DNA from: Saposhnikovia divaricata
Lineage: Eukaryota > Streptophyta > Magnoliopsida > Apiales > Apiaceae
Assembly: GCA_036435485.1 (NCBI GenBank)
Contig: CM071598.1
Coordinates: 120,530,148-120,594,147 of the forward strand
DNA length: 64,000 nt
Direction: 5' to 3'
This document shows positions 1 through 12,113 of the stretch, piece by piece. Position numbers and translations under genes: made by a program. The notes beneath the pieces are model-generated. The model saw only the letters and a program-made list of their open reading frames with translations, was not told the origin of the DNA and searched no databases. Position 1 is the first letter of the stretch. Every line of letters starts with the position of its first letter.

Positions 1-1639
1 TGCAACATGGTAGGGTAACTTCGAATATAGTTGGACAACACGGTTTACCAGATTCGGATGGCCTTGATAGTGCCAATTTTGTGAGGTGACTAACTCCGAC
101 GGTAGTATTTCTTCTGAGACTATATGTTAGGTAGACTAGTATTCGGTAGTATCGCCTATTAGGACGATTATGTACCGGGAAGATGTGGTATGTTTCAGTT
201 TGGATACTTTGATTTTCCCTTCTAGGGGAGGTATATATATTTGGTTTATTCCCAATGGTTAAACTCCCAACTTTATGGCAATCATTTCGTTAATATAACT
301 GTTTATGGTTCCACCGCTTGGATGTTCCTAGAAATATTCTTCGGGTATCGAAATGGATCTTCTTAATGTTACCAGTGGGTGGATAGATTGATTGAAATTC
401 CCTGATTCTTGGAAGAACTTCAACAAATTTGGCAAACCTTGTCCTTCTGATTATCAGAAGACGTCACCGGAAAGAGTGGAAATTGGAGCGAACCCTGTGG
501 ATGGGATAAGGTAGCCGCTATACAGGTTGGTAGACAGACCCCGATTATTACAGTTGAATGTAGGGATAAAATTATGAAGTTGAGATTTACGGGAAAAAAA
601 GGGGGAAATGTAATTAAGAAACAAGCCGGTCTGAGAAATTCCGGGATTGACTTAAATGAAAAGGTTGTTATGCCAGAAGTGTTAAGATTTTGTGGCACGT
701 GAAATTGATAAGAATAGCTGAAAGAATAAAAGTAAAGGAAAGGTGACCGGAGATGGTACCGAGAAGTCGATTGAGACTTATATGGAGTAAAGTTTTGAAA
801 AGATCAAAAGGTATCAAAGTAGAAGGCACTATGCCAGCAATTGCTAGAAAAGTAATGCTATTAGCAGACCCCTAAACTCACATACTTTAGCATGGCCAGT
901 TGAGGCCAGGTCACAAAGGATTATCAAGTGACTAGACCAGCAATGAAAGGACAAAGCAGGGTTGCTTCTATGTAAGCGCCGACTGCAAGGGCTTTTGATA
1001 TAAAGGAAATATTAATGAGATCGTAGGAATCTTCTACTGAACCCTTTGCAACCCATGTTTGGATTGGGAATTTACTAGACTTTTTGGAATGGGGTCACCC
1101 GTACTAAAGTGATTCATGTGTATATGATTGGCCAAGATTACGAGTAAAAATGGAAGTATAATGACTTGAGATGTATGATGTTAGGGTATCATGAATACCA
1201 TGAATATAATATGACCAAGGGAAGTAAACAATGAAGGTTTATGAAGAGAGTATAGAAATGGTCAGAGATGGATCAGTATGCTGTAGAAATTTTGTCTAAG
1301 GCAAGTACCTTTGAGAAAAACGATAAGTACTAAGAGATTCACGTTGAACTCGATCAATATCTTCCACAACATCCTTGCTACCATTACCAAGTTCTGTAAG
1401 AGAGCAGATAGACATACGTTGTCTTTTGGAAGGTCAAATAGGCTGACAACTATCTGAAAGAAGAGGTTAGCATTAAGCCACCGATCGATTATCAAATGAG
1501 AATGATTGAAAAGATACCCTTATTAAGGATACATGACTTGATTTCCAAGTATAGGATGCAAGAATTCCTTGGCAGTTGAATTAAGGATATGATATCCATA
1601 AATTAAGATGAACCCTGAGGAATGCACAAGGGATGGCAT

Positions 1640-3225
1640 TAACCCTAATAACGACATTATGAATTCAGATGATATGAGTTGGACTTGCTAAGGCAACAAT
1701 GACTGGTAAGGATTATTAAAAAGAGTTCTGGAAAGAACATAGATAGAATTATTAGAGTATTGATCAATGACATTTCGATATACCCTGTACCCAGAAAATA
1801 CAGGAGGAATGATGAGGATGACCTATTAAACCTTACAAGGAAAAAAGGTAATATTCCGAACTTCAAAATTGAAGTTTGGTAAGGAATGTATGACATAGTA
1901 ACAATAATGCCAGATGAGGCATGTATGAAACCCTGAGGAAGTATGGATTGAACCTATAAAGGCTGAGATTATCCTAAGATAAGGAAAGAACTAAGAAAAG
2001 AAGTATCCTAAGTAGGATTAGGAATAAACGTGATAAAGTTCCCACGGGTAGGTGAAAGCAATGACCTATGGAAAAAGATTGATAAATATATTTTTCTCGA
2101 TCAGCAGAGCTTAAGGGAGAATGCTTTCACCCAACAGTGATGGGAATGAGGTAGAAATTTTTTTGAATTGAAATGTATCCAGAGAGCAAGGATTACCAGA
2201 AATTATTATTATTAGGAAAGGCCAATGAGGTGGCCAACAGTCTAAGTATAAAGGAATAATTACAAATGTTCATGCCGAAGAAACAGAATGATATTTGGAA
2301 GGACCTTGAAGGTCATATCGAAATGGAGGAATTTACATTCCTTCTGATGATTGTGCAAGAATTGACGGTAATAATAGTTTAAGTAAAGATTCGATTCTTG
2401 ATGGAGTCTTAAGCATATTACGTACCTTAGAAGGTCCCGTTTTGAGGCAAACCAGGACCATGATACAAAATTGACGAAGTAAACCATTAAGTTTCCAGTC
2501 TTTTATGGAAGATGCATGAGTGATAGTTTCATCAACCTGACTTAGTTGCGATGCTTGAAACTCTTCTGCAATTTTATCTACTTCATGTAATATCTACATC
2601 AAGTTCAGGAAGCGTTCCTTATGGATAAGGAATAGTGATTACTTTGTCTCCCTAAAGGATTGAAACCCGTATGGTTAGCTATTAAGGCACTACGTATGCA
2701 ACAAGCGATGGTGATTCTTCTAAGAAAGTAGATGACAATGTAAAGATAAAGAAAGTGCTGCTATTGATAAGCTAAATGGCATGTTGATGAATGACAAGCA
2801 AGTTTGTGTTAGTGTACTTCTGCGCAAACAAGATAGAGAATATGAGGTTGATGATTCATGATGCTAAATGTATTCTCGTGGAAAGAATTAATGAGACTTA
2901 GAGAGAAAGGCAGTTGAGCCCGGGACTTATTAGGCCACCTGAGAGTTTAAAAGTGTTCGGAAGGTGGCATTCGAGCCAATTTTACCCCCAAAGCTTATAG
3001 CATGGTAGTAACGTGTTTCATGTGGCAAAGCTACACCAGTAAAATGCAGATACTCAACAGATGATAAGAGTGCGAGCAGGTAGGTGTACGACCTGGTCTG
3101 ACTTACGAAAGACAACCTGTGGAAAACCGCGGGTAGAAAAGAATAAGTGATGAGAAACAAGTTGACAGAAGTAGATTATATTGGATCTAAGCTAAAGAAA
3201 TCGGCCAGATTCATTTCGGAGGTTT
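1640..3225 (+). pseudogene. Gypsy pol remnant (RT and integrase C-terminus)
   Basis: Relic of a Ty3/gypsy polyprotein. Around 1762-1785 the + strand reads VLINDISIY, matching the gypsy RT catalytic segment VFIDDILIY with the first catalytic Asp changed to Asn. Just upstream, YEL and the segment before it align with the RT stretch around YELLVMAFG. At about 2917-3030 pieces such as LSP and NVFHVAKL match the integrase C-terminal LSPRF...NVFHVSML seen in element G. At about 3085-3165 RQPV and MRNK match the following chromodomain-like tail. Frameshifts and stops are everywhere, so this cannot be expressed as an enzyme. The lineage is close to the chromoviruses by these motifs, but divergence prevents a finer call. 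Confidence 0.6.
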
Positions 3226-4361
3226 GTAATTGGAATAATGTGATGATTATAGAGTAAATGTGACGGGATACCAATAAGGAGGTGCCAAGTGCAAAAGATG
3301 TCTCAATAAAGAGATGAAGGTGGAAGTAAATAACAGAAGTAAATAAGAATCAGATAATAAGAAGGATGTGATTGATAAAGAAAAGACTGGGAAAGCAACT
3401 ATGGAATGTGAAGCAAGGAATGTTATGAATGGAATAATAAATGGGTTTTCTGATGAATTCTCGGGATGACAACCTGATAGTGTTAATATTATAGATATGA
3501 AAAAGCTAGTAGCGTGACATGGAATGTCAGTAACCATGATGTCAAGCGAGAAACCTAAGATTTAACCTAAAAGGTTGAAGGAATTTTCTGGAGTGAGCGT
3601 TGCTAAGGTTGAACCAGAGTATAGGTCCATAGAATAGTGGACAAAGCAGCAAGATGTGTTGACACATGAGATTGCGATCAAATAGTATTGGATATAATTA
3701 TGATTAATTTCTTCTTTGATAAACCTCTATAGTTCAGAGGTAAATTCTGAGAATGATATTTTACAATCATGAAAACTTTCTATAATCCTTTAGAATTCTT
3801 TTCTTTTCTTCTCTTTTATTCATCTTCTTTATGAATTGAGAAGAACAACCCTTTAAGGAGGGGAGGTACTGCTACGTAACTATCTGTCTATGTGATAGAA
3901 GTCCAAGTAGAATACCATAACTTGTTTAATTGCTTGTCAAGTACTAAAGGCTGGCCCCCTTCTGTACTAACTATGCAATATAACAAATGTTCAATTGATC
4001 ATAGTGATCTCTCAATAAATCTTTCCACTTCTCTATATTGATCGAGATTGTGAAGATTAAAGCGATCAGAAAATGCATAATTACGAGTGAGGTTATCTCC
4101 GAATTCGTAACGCGATAGTGATACCGAAGTCACCACAGATACCAATAAGGAAAATAGTATATGACTGGGTAAGAGCATAACCTGAATAGTGTGTTGTACG
4201 AAAAGTAGCAGAGATTAATGAAAAAGGATAAAAGGATGTATTGTAGCACTAGTAAGATGTGCTGAAAAAGGATTGGGATTGATTAAGGATTGACTGGGAA
4301 ACTGGGAAGTGAAATAACCAACAAGTACTCAATTGTCTTCTACCTGATTCCGGGACGGAAT

Positions 4362-4380
4362 CCTTTTAAGGAGGGGAGAC
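4362..4380 (+). other. Polypurine tract of element A
   Basis: TTTTAAGGAGGGGAG lies immediately before the LTR start TGTAAGAACCC, in the same arrangement as the PPT of element G (TTTTAAGGGGGGAAGGG at 38882-38898). It would prime plus-strand DNA synthesis. A second near-identical purine run sits at about 3852-3866; it lacks an adjacent recognisable LTR start, so I regard it as a duplicate or a relic. Confidence 0.7.
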
Positions 4381-6862
4381 TGTAAGAACCCAAATTTTGG
4401 GTAGAATTAAAACTTTTATTTATTTAATGATGTAAGAATGAATAGTGGCTACAGCTACAATGTAATAGTTGATATTTTAAAAGAATGAATGGAATTCGAC
4501 TTTATTATTTCTATGTCTTGAAGAATGCTAAAGGGTGACAACATAGGTAAGAATAATCTATCTCCTAAGGGAATAAGATATGGCAATTCCAAGCAGAAGA
4601 ATATTATCATGTCATCCAGATCGATAGCGATTAATCCAGTGGTTCCGTAAAAAGGTTAAGGAACGATCGAAAGAGAATACGGACAATTGTACAACCCTAG
4701 ATGAATAAGTAAAGAATAAGGATGAATAGTGATTTTGGTGTAATTGAGAATATTATTAGACGACACTATATAGAAGTATTCGGAACGAATTTCCAAGTTC
4801 GTATTAGTGATCCAGGGGGAAAATAAGTGTATGTAAACGACATCGGATTCAGAAAAATAGCACTTTTATTTTCTCCGAGATTTCCCTGGACACTGCAAGA
4901 CTTGAGTATTTATTTAAGGGATTTAAGGAATTTAAATTCGAGAAGTATTAAGAAAGATGGAGAATGGTATTATAATTGTTAAGAAGGTTTTCGGTAAAAC
5001 CCTAACTAGAAACCTTTGAGATATTCCTATGAACGATCAAATGAAATTGAGCAATAACCGGACAAAAAGACAAGCAGAGAACCAAGGGGTGTGATGAGCT
5101 AGTGGAAGGTGACATAGTCACTTTAAGCAAGATAAGATCAAAGTAACCAAGCTAGTTACAATACCAACTAGCAAGATTAGAAAGCTAACTAGTACTTAGC
5201 AACACTTTATCATCTTACCACCAAATCATCAACACTTGTCTCTCCAAACACCTCATCCATTGTATCACCACTTTAATAAAGGCAATCTATACAAGATATT
5301 ATCACAATAATTCATTTGGATGAGAGCAAACCAAGGCAACCAAGCAAATACTCTTTCTCCCCCATTTCCATCAGTTTGGTTTTCCAGGACAGGGGGATCT
5401 TTACGATTTTTTTTCGCCCAGTTCTACTCATTTAAAAATCATGAAAAAATTCACGAAGCTTCTACACATCAAGATGAAGTTGTGGATTTAATTTCATAAT
5501 TTTTGAAGATCGTTTGAGTGGTCAAATAAATTCGACAAAATCGCTCTGTTTTTCCCCTTGAAAAACCCACTTCGAATTTTTGAAGTTTTGAGATTTCAAA
5601 ATCCAACTTCCAACCATTGTTTGATCTCCAAATTTTTATGGTGAGTATTACATTTCATAAAAATGATCTCCTAAAAATATTAGCTTCAAACTCCCTTGTT
5701 TCCATTTTCAAATAAATCATCCAAGATGAGGGTGAATAGTGTTCTTCATGAACTAATCTTGTTTTCTTTGATTTCTTTGGTTGATCTAGCAAGCTTAAAC
5801 ACTCCTAAGGACTATACCAAGCTTTTTAAGGCTAGTTCATACTCCCAAGAAGGTATAACAACTTGAAACCCTAGATCTTGTTTTGAGTTTAAGCATGTTC
5901 TTGATGGATCATGAGTTTTAAGTGAGTTTTAGTGATATTATGCATGTATGTTACCTTAGAGACATGATTGGGCTTTGTTAAATGTTAAAATGTTTTAGAT
6001 GAACGGAAAGGAATTGTTTGGCCTTAGTTCATGGTTGAATAACATGTATATGTTGTTTGGGGTGGAAACTATGATTATTGGAAAGTTTGGAATTTGGAAA
6101 TATCCGATTTATAGCCGTCGTAATGCCCGATTTTCGTTAAACCTTGAAAACCGTGCATCACAGTAGCTTTAGCTCACAGCCTAGCTTTATATTCTGCCAT
6201 GTTAAGGTAGATGATGTTATAAGCTTCGATTTGATATAAAGATCATGTGAAATGGACTTACGGTTTAGGAATTATAGCCGATTTACTAAAAGTAGTTCGA
6301 AACCGTAATTGCAAGTTCGTAACTGAAATTGGATTCCTTTAATACTACGAAATCAGTGGCGAATCTTGATAATTAAATATTAGAGGTAAAAAGGAAGGTG
6401 TGAGAGAATACCACATATCGAAGGGATCGTTTTCCAATTTTATAAAAATGTTCGAATCAAGGTTAAACGCGAGCGAACCCCTAAAAGCATACTTGGTTAT
6501 AAACTTGGTTAAGTACTTAGAAAACGGGCGATAAATCTCGAGGTATACTCTTGGTTCGTAAATGATCGACCTTAAAACTTACATGACTTCAGTATATACC
6601 AAGTGTAAGTACAGTGACATGTCGTATTAACGAACGAATGTCGGGTCGGATCGATGATAAAAGAAATCCACTAAAAGGGGTATAACGAGATAACTCGAGA
6701 ACGTGTTTCGATTTAAGTATAACTTAACCTTTAAAGTTTTAAGTGATTAATCCCGAATGTCTTGGCTATTTATAGATCACCAAGCTGACCCGCTACCACT
6801 ACCCCGTATCGTACTCGACTACCAGGCAAGTTTCAATTCCCTTCTTTTAGGCTGTTGTTGTG

Positions 6863-6867
<5 letters not shown>

Positions 6868-6897
<30 letters not shown>
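6868..6897. repeat. (AT)n microsatellite
   Basis: Fifteen AT dinucleotides in a row inside the giant LTR. The inverted relative S1 has only a short TATATATA run at the matching place (about 23170), so the expansion is private to this copy. Confidence 0.95.
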
Positions 6898-6900
<3 letters not shown>

Positions 6901-7129
6901 TTCTGTTATACATATGCCATAGCATGCATGCCTACTTTCAAGTTATATCATTATGCTTGTTCCCTGATTGTTATTGGCTTATAAATTAGATAGCTATCGT
7001 ATCAATTATAAGCCGGTTATTGTAAGACCCTTAGAGAAGGGTGTATGCATCTTATTCATCAAATATAGACCGGGAGTCAATATTTCTTGACATATCGAGA
7101 CTACCTCGGATGAAAATATTTAAGTGAAT

Positions 7130-7745
7130 ATTTTCTATTATTTGGGCGACGAATATTATTTGAACATTCGTTCCAGATTATTTATTTAACGATCCTTACT
7201 TCAAATAATTATTTGAACGTAACCATTCGACGAATAATATTTTTCAATATTCATTCAAAGTCGAATAGATTATCGATTATTATTCCGAATATTCTTCTAA
7301 AGATTGGACTATTAAATGAATATTATTTGAATATCCATTTAGAATATTATTTTATTAAATGAATATTACTTTTGAATATTCATTTAAGATATTAATTACT
7401 TGATGAATATTATTCTAATATTCATCTGAAGCTTGATTTATTTATCGAATATTATCTCGAATATTCCTTTAAAGCTTGGATTACTAAATGAATATTACTT
7501 GATATTCATTTAGAATATTATTCATTAAATGAATATTACTTTTTGAATATTCATTTAAATTCCTTATTAATTAATGAATATTATTTTGAATTTTCATTTA
7601 AATATTTATTTATTCAATAAATATTCTCTTGATGTTTCTTCAAGGATTATTTGGAGAAATACTCTGATTAATGATATTCTTTCATATTCCTAAATATTCT
7701 TTAAATATTTTAATTCAATAAATATTCTCTGAATATTTATTCCAT
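7130..7745. repeat. AT-rich block of repeated palindromes in the giant LTR
   Basis: Roughly ten imperfect units built around AATGAATATTA...TGAATATTCATTTA. Each unit is nearly self-complementary and spaced about 60-65 bp from the next. The related solo LTR S1 has the same block on the opposite strand at about 22255-22925. The units could form cruciforms or hairpins in RNA; the function is unknown. Confidence 0.75.
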
Positions 7746-9089
7746 ACTTAGGATAACCTCAATAAGGTTTATCTTCTTCGATTATTACGGAAAATATCTC
7801 GGAGTCATATTATTATCAATCTTATATCAAGAAAGGTTCTCAGACATCATTCTTCTTTGATTCTACCTCCCTAATAATAAGGGAACCGTACTTGGAAAAT
7901 GTTATTTATCTTGTCGACTTCCCGGTCATAAATTATTCTCTTCACTCGCAATGCGGGTGCTATTGACTTATTAAGTCGTTGTGTACCTTCTCATCTTTCG
8001 AGGGGTAAGATTGTTGGAACAAGTTGATATTCGTTACCAAGCAATAGCTTGGAAGTTATTGGTGAATTTTCCTTTCCAACTAGATACGACTACTTTGTAG
8101 AGTCTTATCAACAAGTATTATACTTGGGGAAAGGGGGACGAACATTACATTCAGAATCATGAATTCTAATTGAACTAGGAGTCGTGTAAGAGGCCGAGTA
8201 GCGCCGGTCCATCCCCTTTGGCCCAACCGTTGGCCGGGGAGAGCTAGTAAGGCGGTAGACAAGTAAAGCCGTCAGTTCTTCCTTCTACCGGTAGTAAATC
8301 TAATTTGAGTTGTACGATCTCGACTGATCATCAAGATTGGAACAGCGGGCGCGGTGAATACTCCATCATTGGTTCATCATCCAAACTTATTTATTTCCTG
8401 CAACATGATTACTGTTGGTAGAGCTGGAAAAGTGTTCATAACTGGAATTGCTATCTTTTCATGCAAGTTCCTCTTTTTAATGACAATGAGAATATCTCGC
8501 TTACTTTTGATGTAGCAGATATTTCTACAAACAAATACTTTAAGTTACCTTGTAACTTCATCATTCATATTATACCGGCATCATTTCCATAAATGCATGG
8601 CATATGGTTTGAAAGATACTTTTGAACTGTTATATATTATCGTTCAGTTATATATTATTGTTGGTGGGCTATTGCTCACCCTTGCTTTATTATTATATCA
8701 CAACAACAGCTAGACCAGATGACTCGCACAAGGTGCACTCGACGTAGGCGAGGACGATGAGACTACCAGAGCTAAAGAAGAAGCTATTGGTATGATAGAT
8801 TTATTCTTTCAGTTCCAAGTATATGGTCTAGTATGACTTATGTAAATGGATGGCAAAGAGTATGTATTTATATTGAAATTCTTTCGGATTGTAAGAACTC
8901 ATAATGTGATTAATAAAAATTTGATTGTTACTCTGATTTCATCTCTGGGACTATAACGGGTGTGTTTTATATTGTTGTGTTGGGTCATAGAGATGTAATT
9001 TATTTTATGTTAAGGAAAGTTCAATTGTTGTGGACGGAATTGGAAACCGTAACCACCGGATCCCGGACCCCGGATCTGGGGGTGTTACA

Positions 9090-9486
9090 TAATGACTCAC
9101 CAAGTAAAGCACATAATAATATTTTTACTACCAAATAATATAATTTACAGAGTACGAAATTCCCAAATATTACATCATAGCCATTCCCGTCCGGTGCCCT
9201 TGGTAATTCAATCCCAAAACACCACAAATCTTCACCGCTCCGGCAGTAGGAGCTACAACTAGGGTTCACGGGCCTGCGTACCTGTCCGAGATCCAAGGGC
9301 AGATTCCGTTATTCCAGCAAGGATTACTTGGGGTGTTGGTGCAGATTTTCCTCACAACAATTATATATCGTTATTTTAAACGTTTTCATGCATGAAACAT
9401 ACAAAGAATAAGAGGCAACACTCTAATTTTGGATAGAGGTGCTTACACACAAAAATTGTTAAATGGTTTCAATCACAATGTAAAGA
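9090..9486. other. Unassigned stretch between giant LTR and transposase remnant
   Basis: About 400 bp with no coding frame that I can support. It includes a GC-richer segment (about 9175-9300) resembling LTR sequence, but no termini, PBS or target duplication can be pointed to. Confidence 0.5.
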
Positions 9487-9750
9487 TATGATGTGTTTTT
9501 TCTCAAATTGCATATAAACAATTCTGCAACCATTTTAAGTAACAACGGTGAGTTCAAGATAGTCGGCATACAAAGAGGAAAAATTGCTATATTCTTGCAT
9601 GTTATAAATCCTAATGGTCGATGTACAAAGACAAAAAGTGGAATTCAACATTATACGGAAACTTTACATTTTTATTTTCATAAGGTGTTGAATAGAATGA
9701 AGGAGTTTGTCAAAAAATCATTACACCCGCAACACTTAAAAAAATACTAA
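9487..9750 (+). pseudogene. PIF/Harbinger transposase, N-terminal fragment
   Basis: About 85 codons resembling the N-terminal part of plant PIF/Harbinger (DDE_Tnp_4 superfamily) transposase-derived proteins. IAIFLHVI followed by a short spacer and ETLHFYFHKVLNRM matches the family pattern of an AIFLH helix followed by ET(V/I)xRxFHxVL. The catalytic DDE core is not present here; the frame ends at TAA (9748-9750). A C-terminal fragment of the same kind lies at 13721-13961 in the same orientation, and a solo LTR with exact target duplication sits between them, so one transposase gene was probably split. The intervening core has been lost or is too worn to see. Not functional. Confidence 0.6.
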
Positions 9751-11184
9751 TATTTCAAGAAGATAGGAAAAGCTGCTAATAATAAATCGGTTAGTTATTA
9801 TTTAATTTTTAAATAATGTTATTCTAATCAGACGTAACGTTTTAATCAATAATATATGCATATTTATATATTATATTACAAGGGCAATAAGCCCGTGTTA
9901 GGTCCCATAAGAGGGCTATTTTAAGCTAAAAGGGGGGGGGTTGAATAGCTTAATATCCAATTTAAAAATTATTATGACGTTTTTAAAATATTTATCCCTT
10001 TTAAATCTTTTACCGAGTTGTTATGCAGTTTATAAGTGCAGAAATGAAAGACAAGGGAAGAAAATACCACACAGGAGATTTTATCCTGGTTCGCGATGGC
10101 GCAACCCCTAATGGATTCGCCCACCCCTACTCTAGTCCCCGAGCTCCTCTCCGGACTCGAGATTTTCCCTTAAAAATAACTCGCTCCTTTAGTAGGCGGA
10201 GAAGCCTTTACAACCTTATAAATATTGGTCTTGGTACGTATCTCCCCAATACTACCTCACAATAAATATAAACCCACAAGACTCGTCTTGGGCCGTAACT
10301 CCCCGTTACACCCTCAAAGTTGTTGTGAAAACCTACACAACTTATCTTAGAAAGCAACTCCCCGCTACTTCTTCAAAGTTGATGTAGAACCCTTGGTGTA
10401 GTCTTTGAATTCCTTGCCTTTGCCGGTCTTGGATCTTAGATGAAAGGTCTTGGGTCTTTCCTCTTCTTCACGGTGCAAAGGCCACTAACTCCCCGATAGT
10501 GCCTAGGACTTGGGTCTTAGAACGAGAATCACCTCACTTCAACTTCACCTCACTGCAAAACTTAGAAAACAATATCTACGAAACAAACCGTAATATAAGA
10601 GAGGTTTTGGACTAATATGTCCTAGGGTGACTATAATATTCTTACACGAATATTAATTACAATAAGTTCAATAAGCTTTATTTGCTTACAACTTTATGCG
10701 TATTCTTTTATTCGATATGACTTTTAAATCGAAGAATACTTTTAATACAATACTCCATATAGTGAGATTTAAATTTATCTCGGAGTTTGTAAATATTGAT
10801 TATGTCCTTTAAGCTCGTAAGCTTATAAGGTTTATAATCATATACTTTTGTTCGACTTTTTGTAAATGTCGAAGTATACTTAAAATTACTTCTTTATCGA
10901 AAATACGTCTATTTTCGAAGTAATGTATAAATCAAGTCCTTGTAAAAGCTTTATAGCTTAAGGATCTTTGATAAACAACTCCTCGTGTGATATAGTCTCG
11001 TTTTTAGACTATTCGTATATATTTAAACGAGAGTGTTATAATTTTACTTTAACAATTTTGCACTTTAAAATAATTTGGCCAATTTAACACAACACACAAA
11101 TAAGCGCACACGTATAGAAAAGTAACTCGTTTATTTATAGGATAAAACAAGGGCCGCTATTATGCGTTAAATTAGTGTGAAAAT

Positions 11185-11412
11185 TAAAATCACTCATAAG
11201 TGTGAGGACGAAAAAAAAAGGTGCGGAAAGTAAAATCACTCACAAGTGTGAGGACGAGAATAAAAAGTGCGGAAAATATATAAAAGGCTTTCGCCACGCT
11301 ATTACGCGTTAAGATTAGTGCGGTAAGTAAAATCACTCACAAGTGTGAGGACGAGAATAAAAAGTGCGGAAAATATATAAAAGGCTTTCGCCACGCTATT
11401 ACGCGTTAAAGA
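11185..11412. repeat. Tandem repeats of about 97 bp inside LTR D
   Basis: A unit starting TAAAATCACTCACAAGTGTG and ending near TTACGCGTTAA occurs at 11231 and again at 11328, nearly identical, with a shorter diverged copy from 11185. Each unit contains the partial palindrome ACTCACAAGTGTGAG. Confidence 0.85.
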
Positions 11413-12105
11413 TAAACACACACGTACGAGTAATTAAACACACCACACAACAATAAAATATTAATTGCCAAAGTAAGTGCTTTAAAGTTTTAATTAAGGC
11501 TTTTACATTCTTTTCCCCTGGAACACTAGAGGTGATAGAAGGGAATCAAATCAAGCTCAATGTAAAAATTTGACCGTCGTCAAATATATCCTCTTTTTGA
11601 GGTGTTGTAATATTTCGAATCTTTTGTTCGAAATTTAATCCTTGTACGGATTTTTATGGTCTCGGTTCGAGATCCGATATAAGAGCTTAATAAAAAAGAA
11701 GAGAAGATGAAGATAGAGAGCTCTTATATGTATAAAAATATGGTCGGTTAAGACTCGGATATGAAGCTAAAATATTACCACTTCTGGATATCGCCGGAAA
11801 AGTTCGCCGGAAAAATTCGCCGGAGGTTCGGCCGGATTTTGGATTTATGGTCGAACTTGGGCAGGTCTTGGGAGGCGGGATAGTAGTGGTAGATGAGCTT
11901 GCTAGGTGGTAGAAAGCTTGGTTGAAGGAACGAAGCTTTTTGGAACAAAAACCTTGTATATATTTAAGTATATATAAGAAAGAGATGGTTTTTGAGGTGA
12001 AGTAGGTGTAGAGAGTGTTTGGATATATTGAGAGAGCTCTACTTCTTAAATTCCTAGCAATTCTTTGGCTCTTTAGCTTGTGTAAAATGGTTGGGGGAAG
12101 GGGGT

Positions 12106-12113
12106 TATTTATA
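12106..12113 (-). promoter_or_regulatory. TATA box of solo LTR D
   Basis: Minus-strand TATAAATA in the context CCTATAAATAACCCCC, a strong plant TATA box. It lies about 1.2 kb inside the LTR from its minus-strand 5' end, so the U3 would be about 1.2 kb. Confidence 0.55.

Larger units (their letters stand above)
1..4380 (+). mobile_element. Decayed Ty3/gypsy internal region (element A)
   Basis: Old gypsy-type retrotransposon interior, entering from beyond the left edge and ending at a polypurine tract directly before a 4.7 kb LTR. No long frame survives, but remnants of reverse transcriptase (about 1640-1810) and of the integrase C-terminus (about 2880-3225) lie in the expected order on the + strand. 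The distance between them is about 1.25 kb, against about 2.07 kb between the same points in the better preserved element G, so internal deletions are likely. About 1.5 kb of it (roughly 2630-4115) reappears on the opposite strand as fragment B at 25943-26704 and 52099-52809. The remaining stretches hold nothing I can assign. Confidence 0.7.
4381..9089 (+). repeat. Giant 3' LTR of element A (4.7 kb)
   Basis: Begins TGTAAGAACCC right after the PPT and ends GGGGGTGTTACA, giving the inverted termini expected of an LTR. Length is 4,709 bp. No matching 5-bp direct repeat flanks it, as expected when the left side is the element's own interior. The solo LTR S1 (20824-25633) is a diverged inverted relative: it shares the ends, the AT-rich palindromic block and the arginine-rich segment near 8717-8760. 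S2 (43963-47612) shares the ends and overall layout. No coding sequence is seen inside. Short open frames are chance products. Confidence 0.75.

Noticed and set aside
1..3540. Short minus-strand frames in the first 3.5 kb
   Set aside because: The decayed gypsy coding remnants are on the plus strand; these are shadows.
3852..3900. LTR start after the purine run at 3852-3866
   Set aside because: No terminal inverted repeat or second copy begins here; the tract at 4362-4380 is the one adjacent to a clear LTR.
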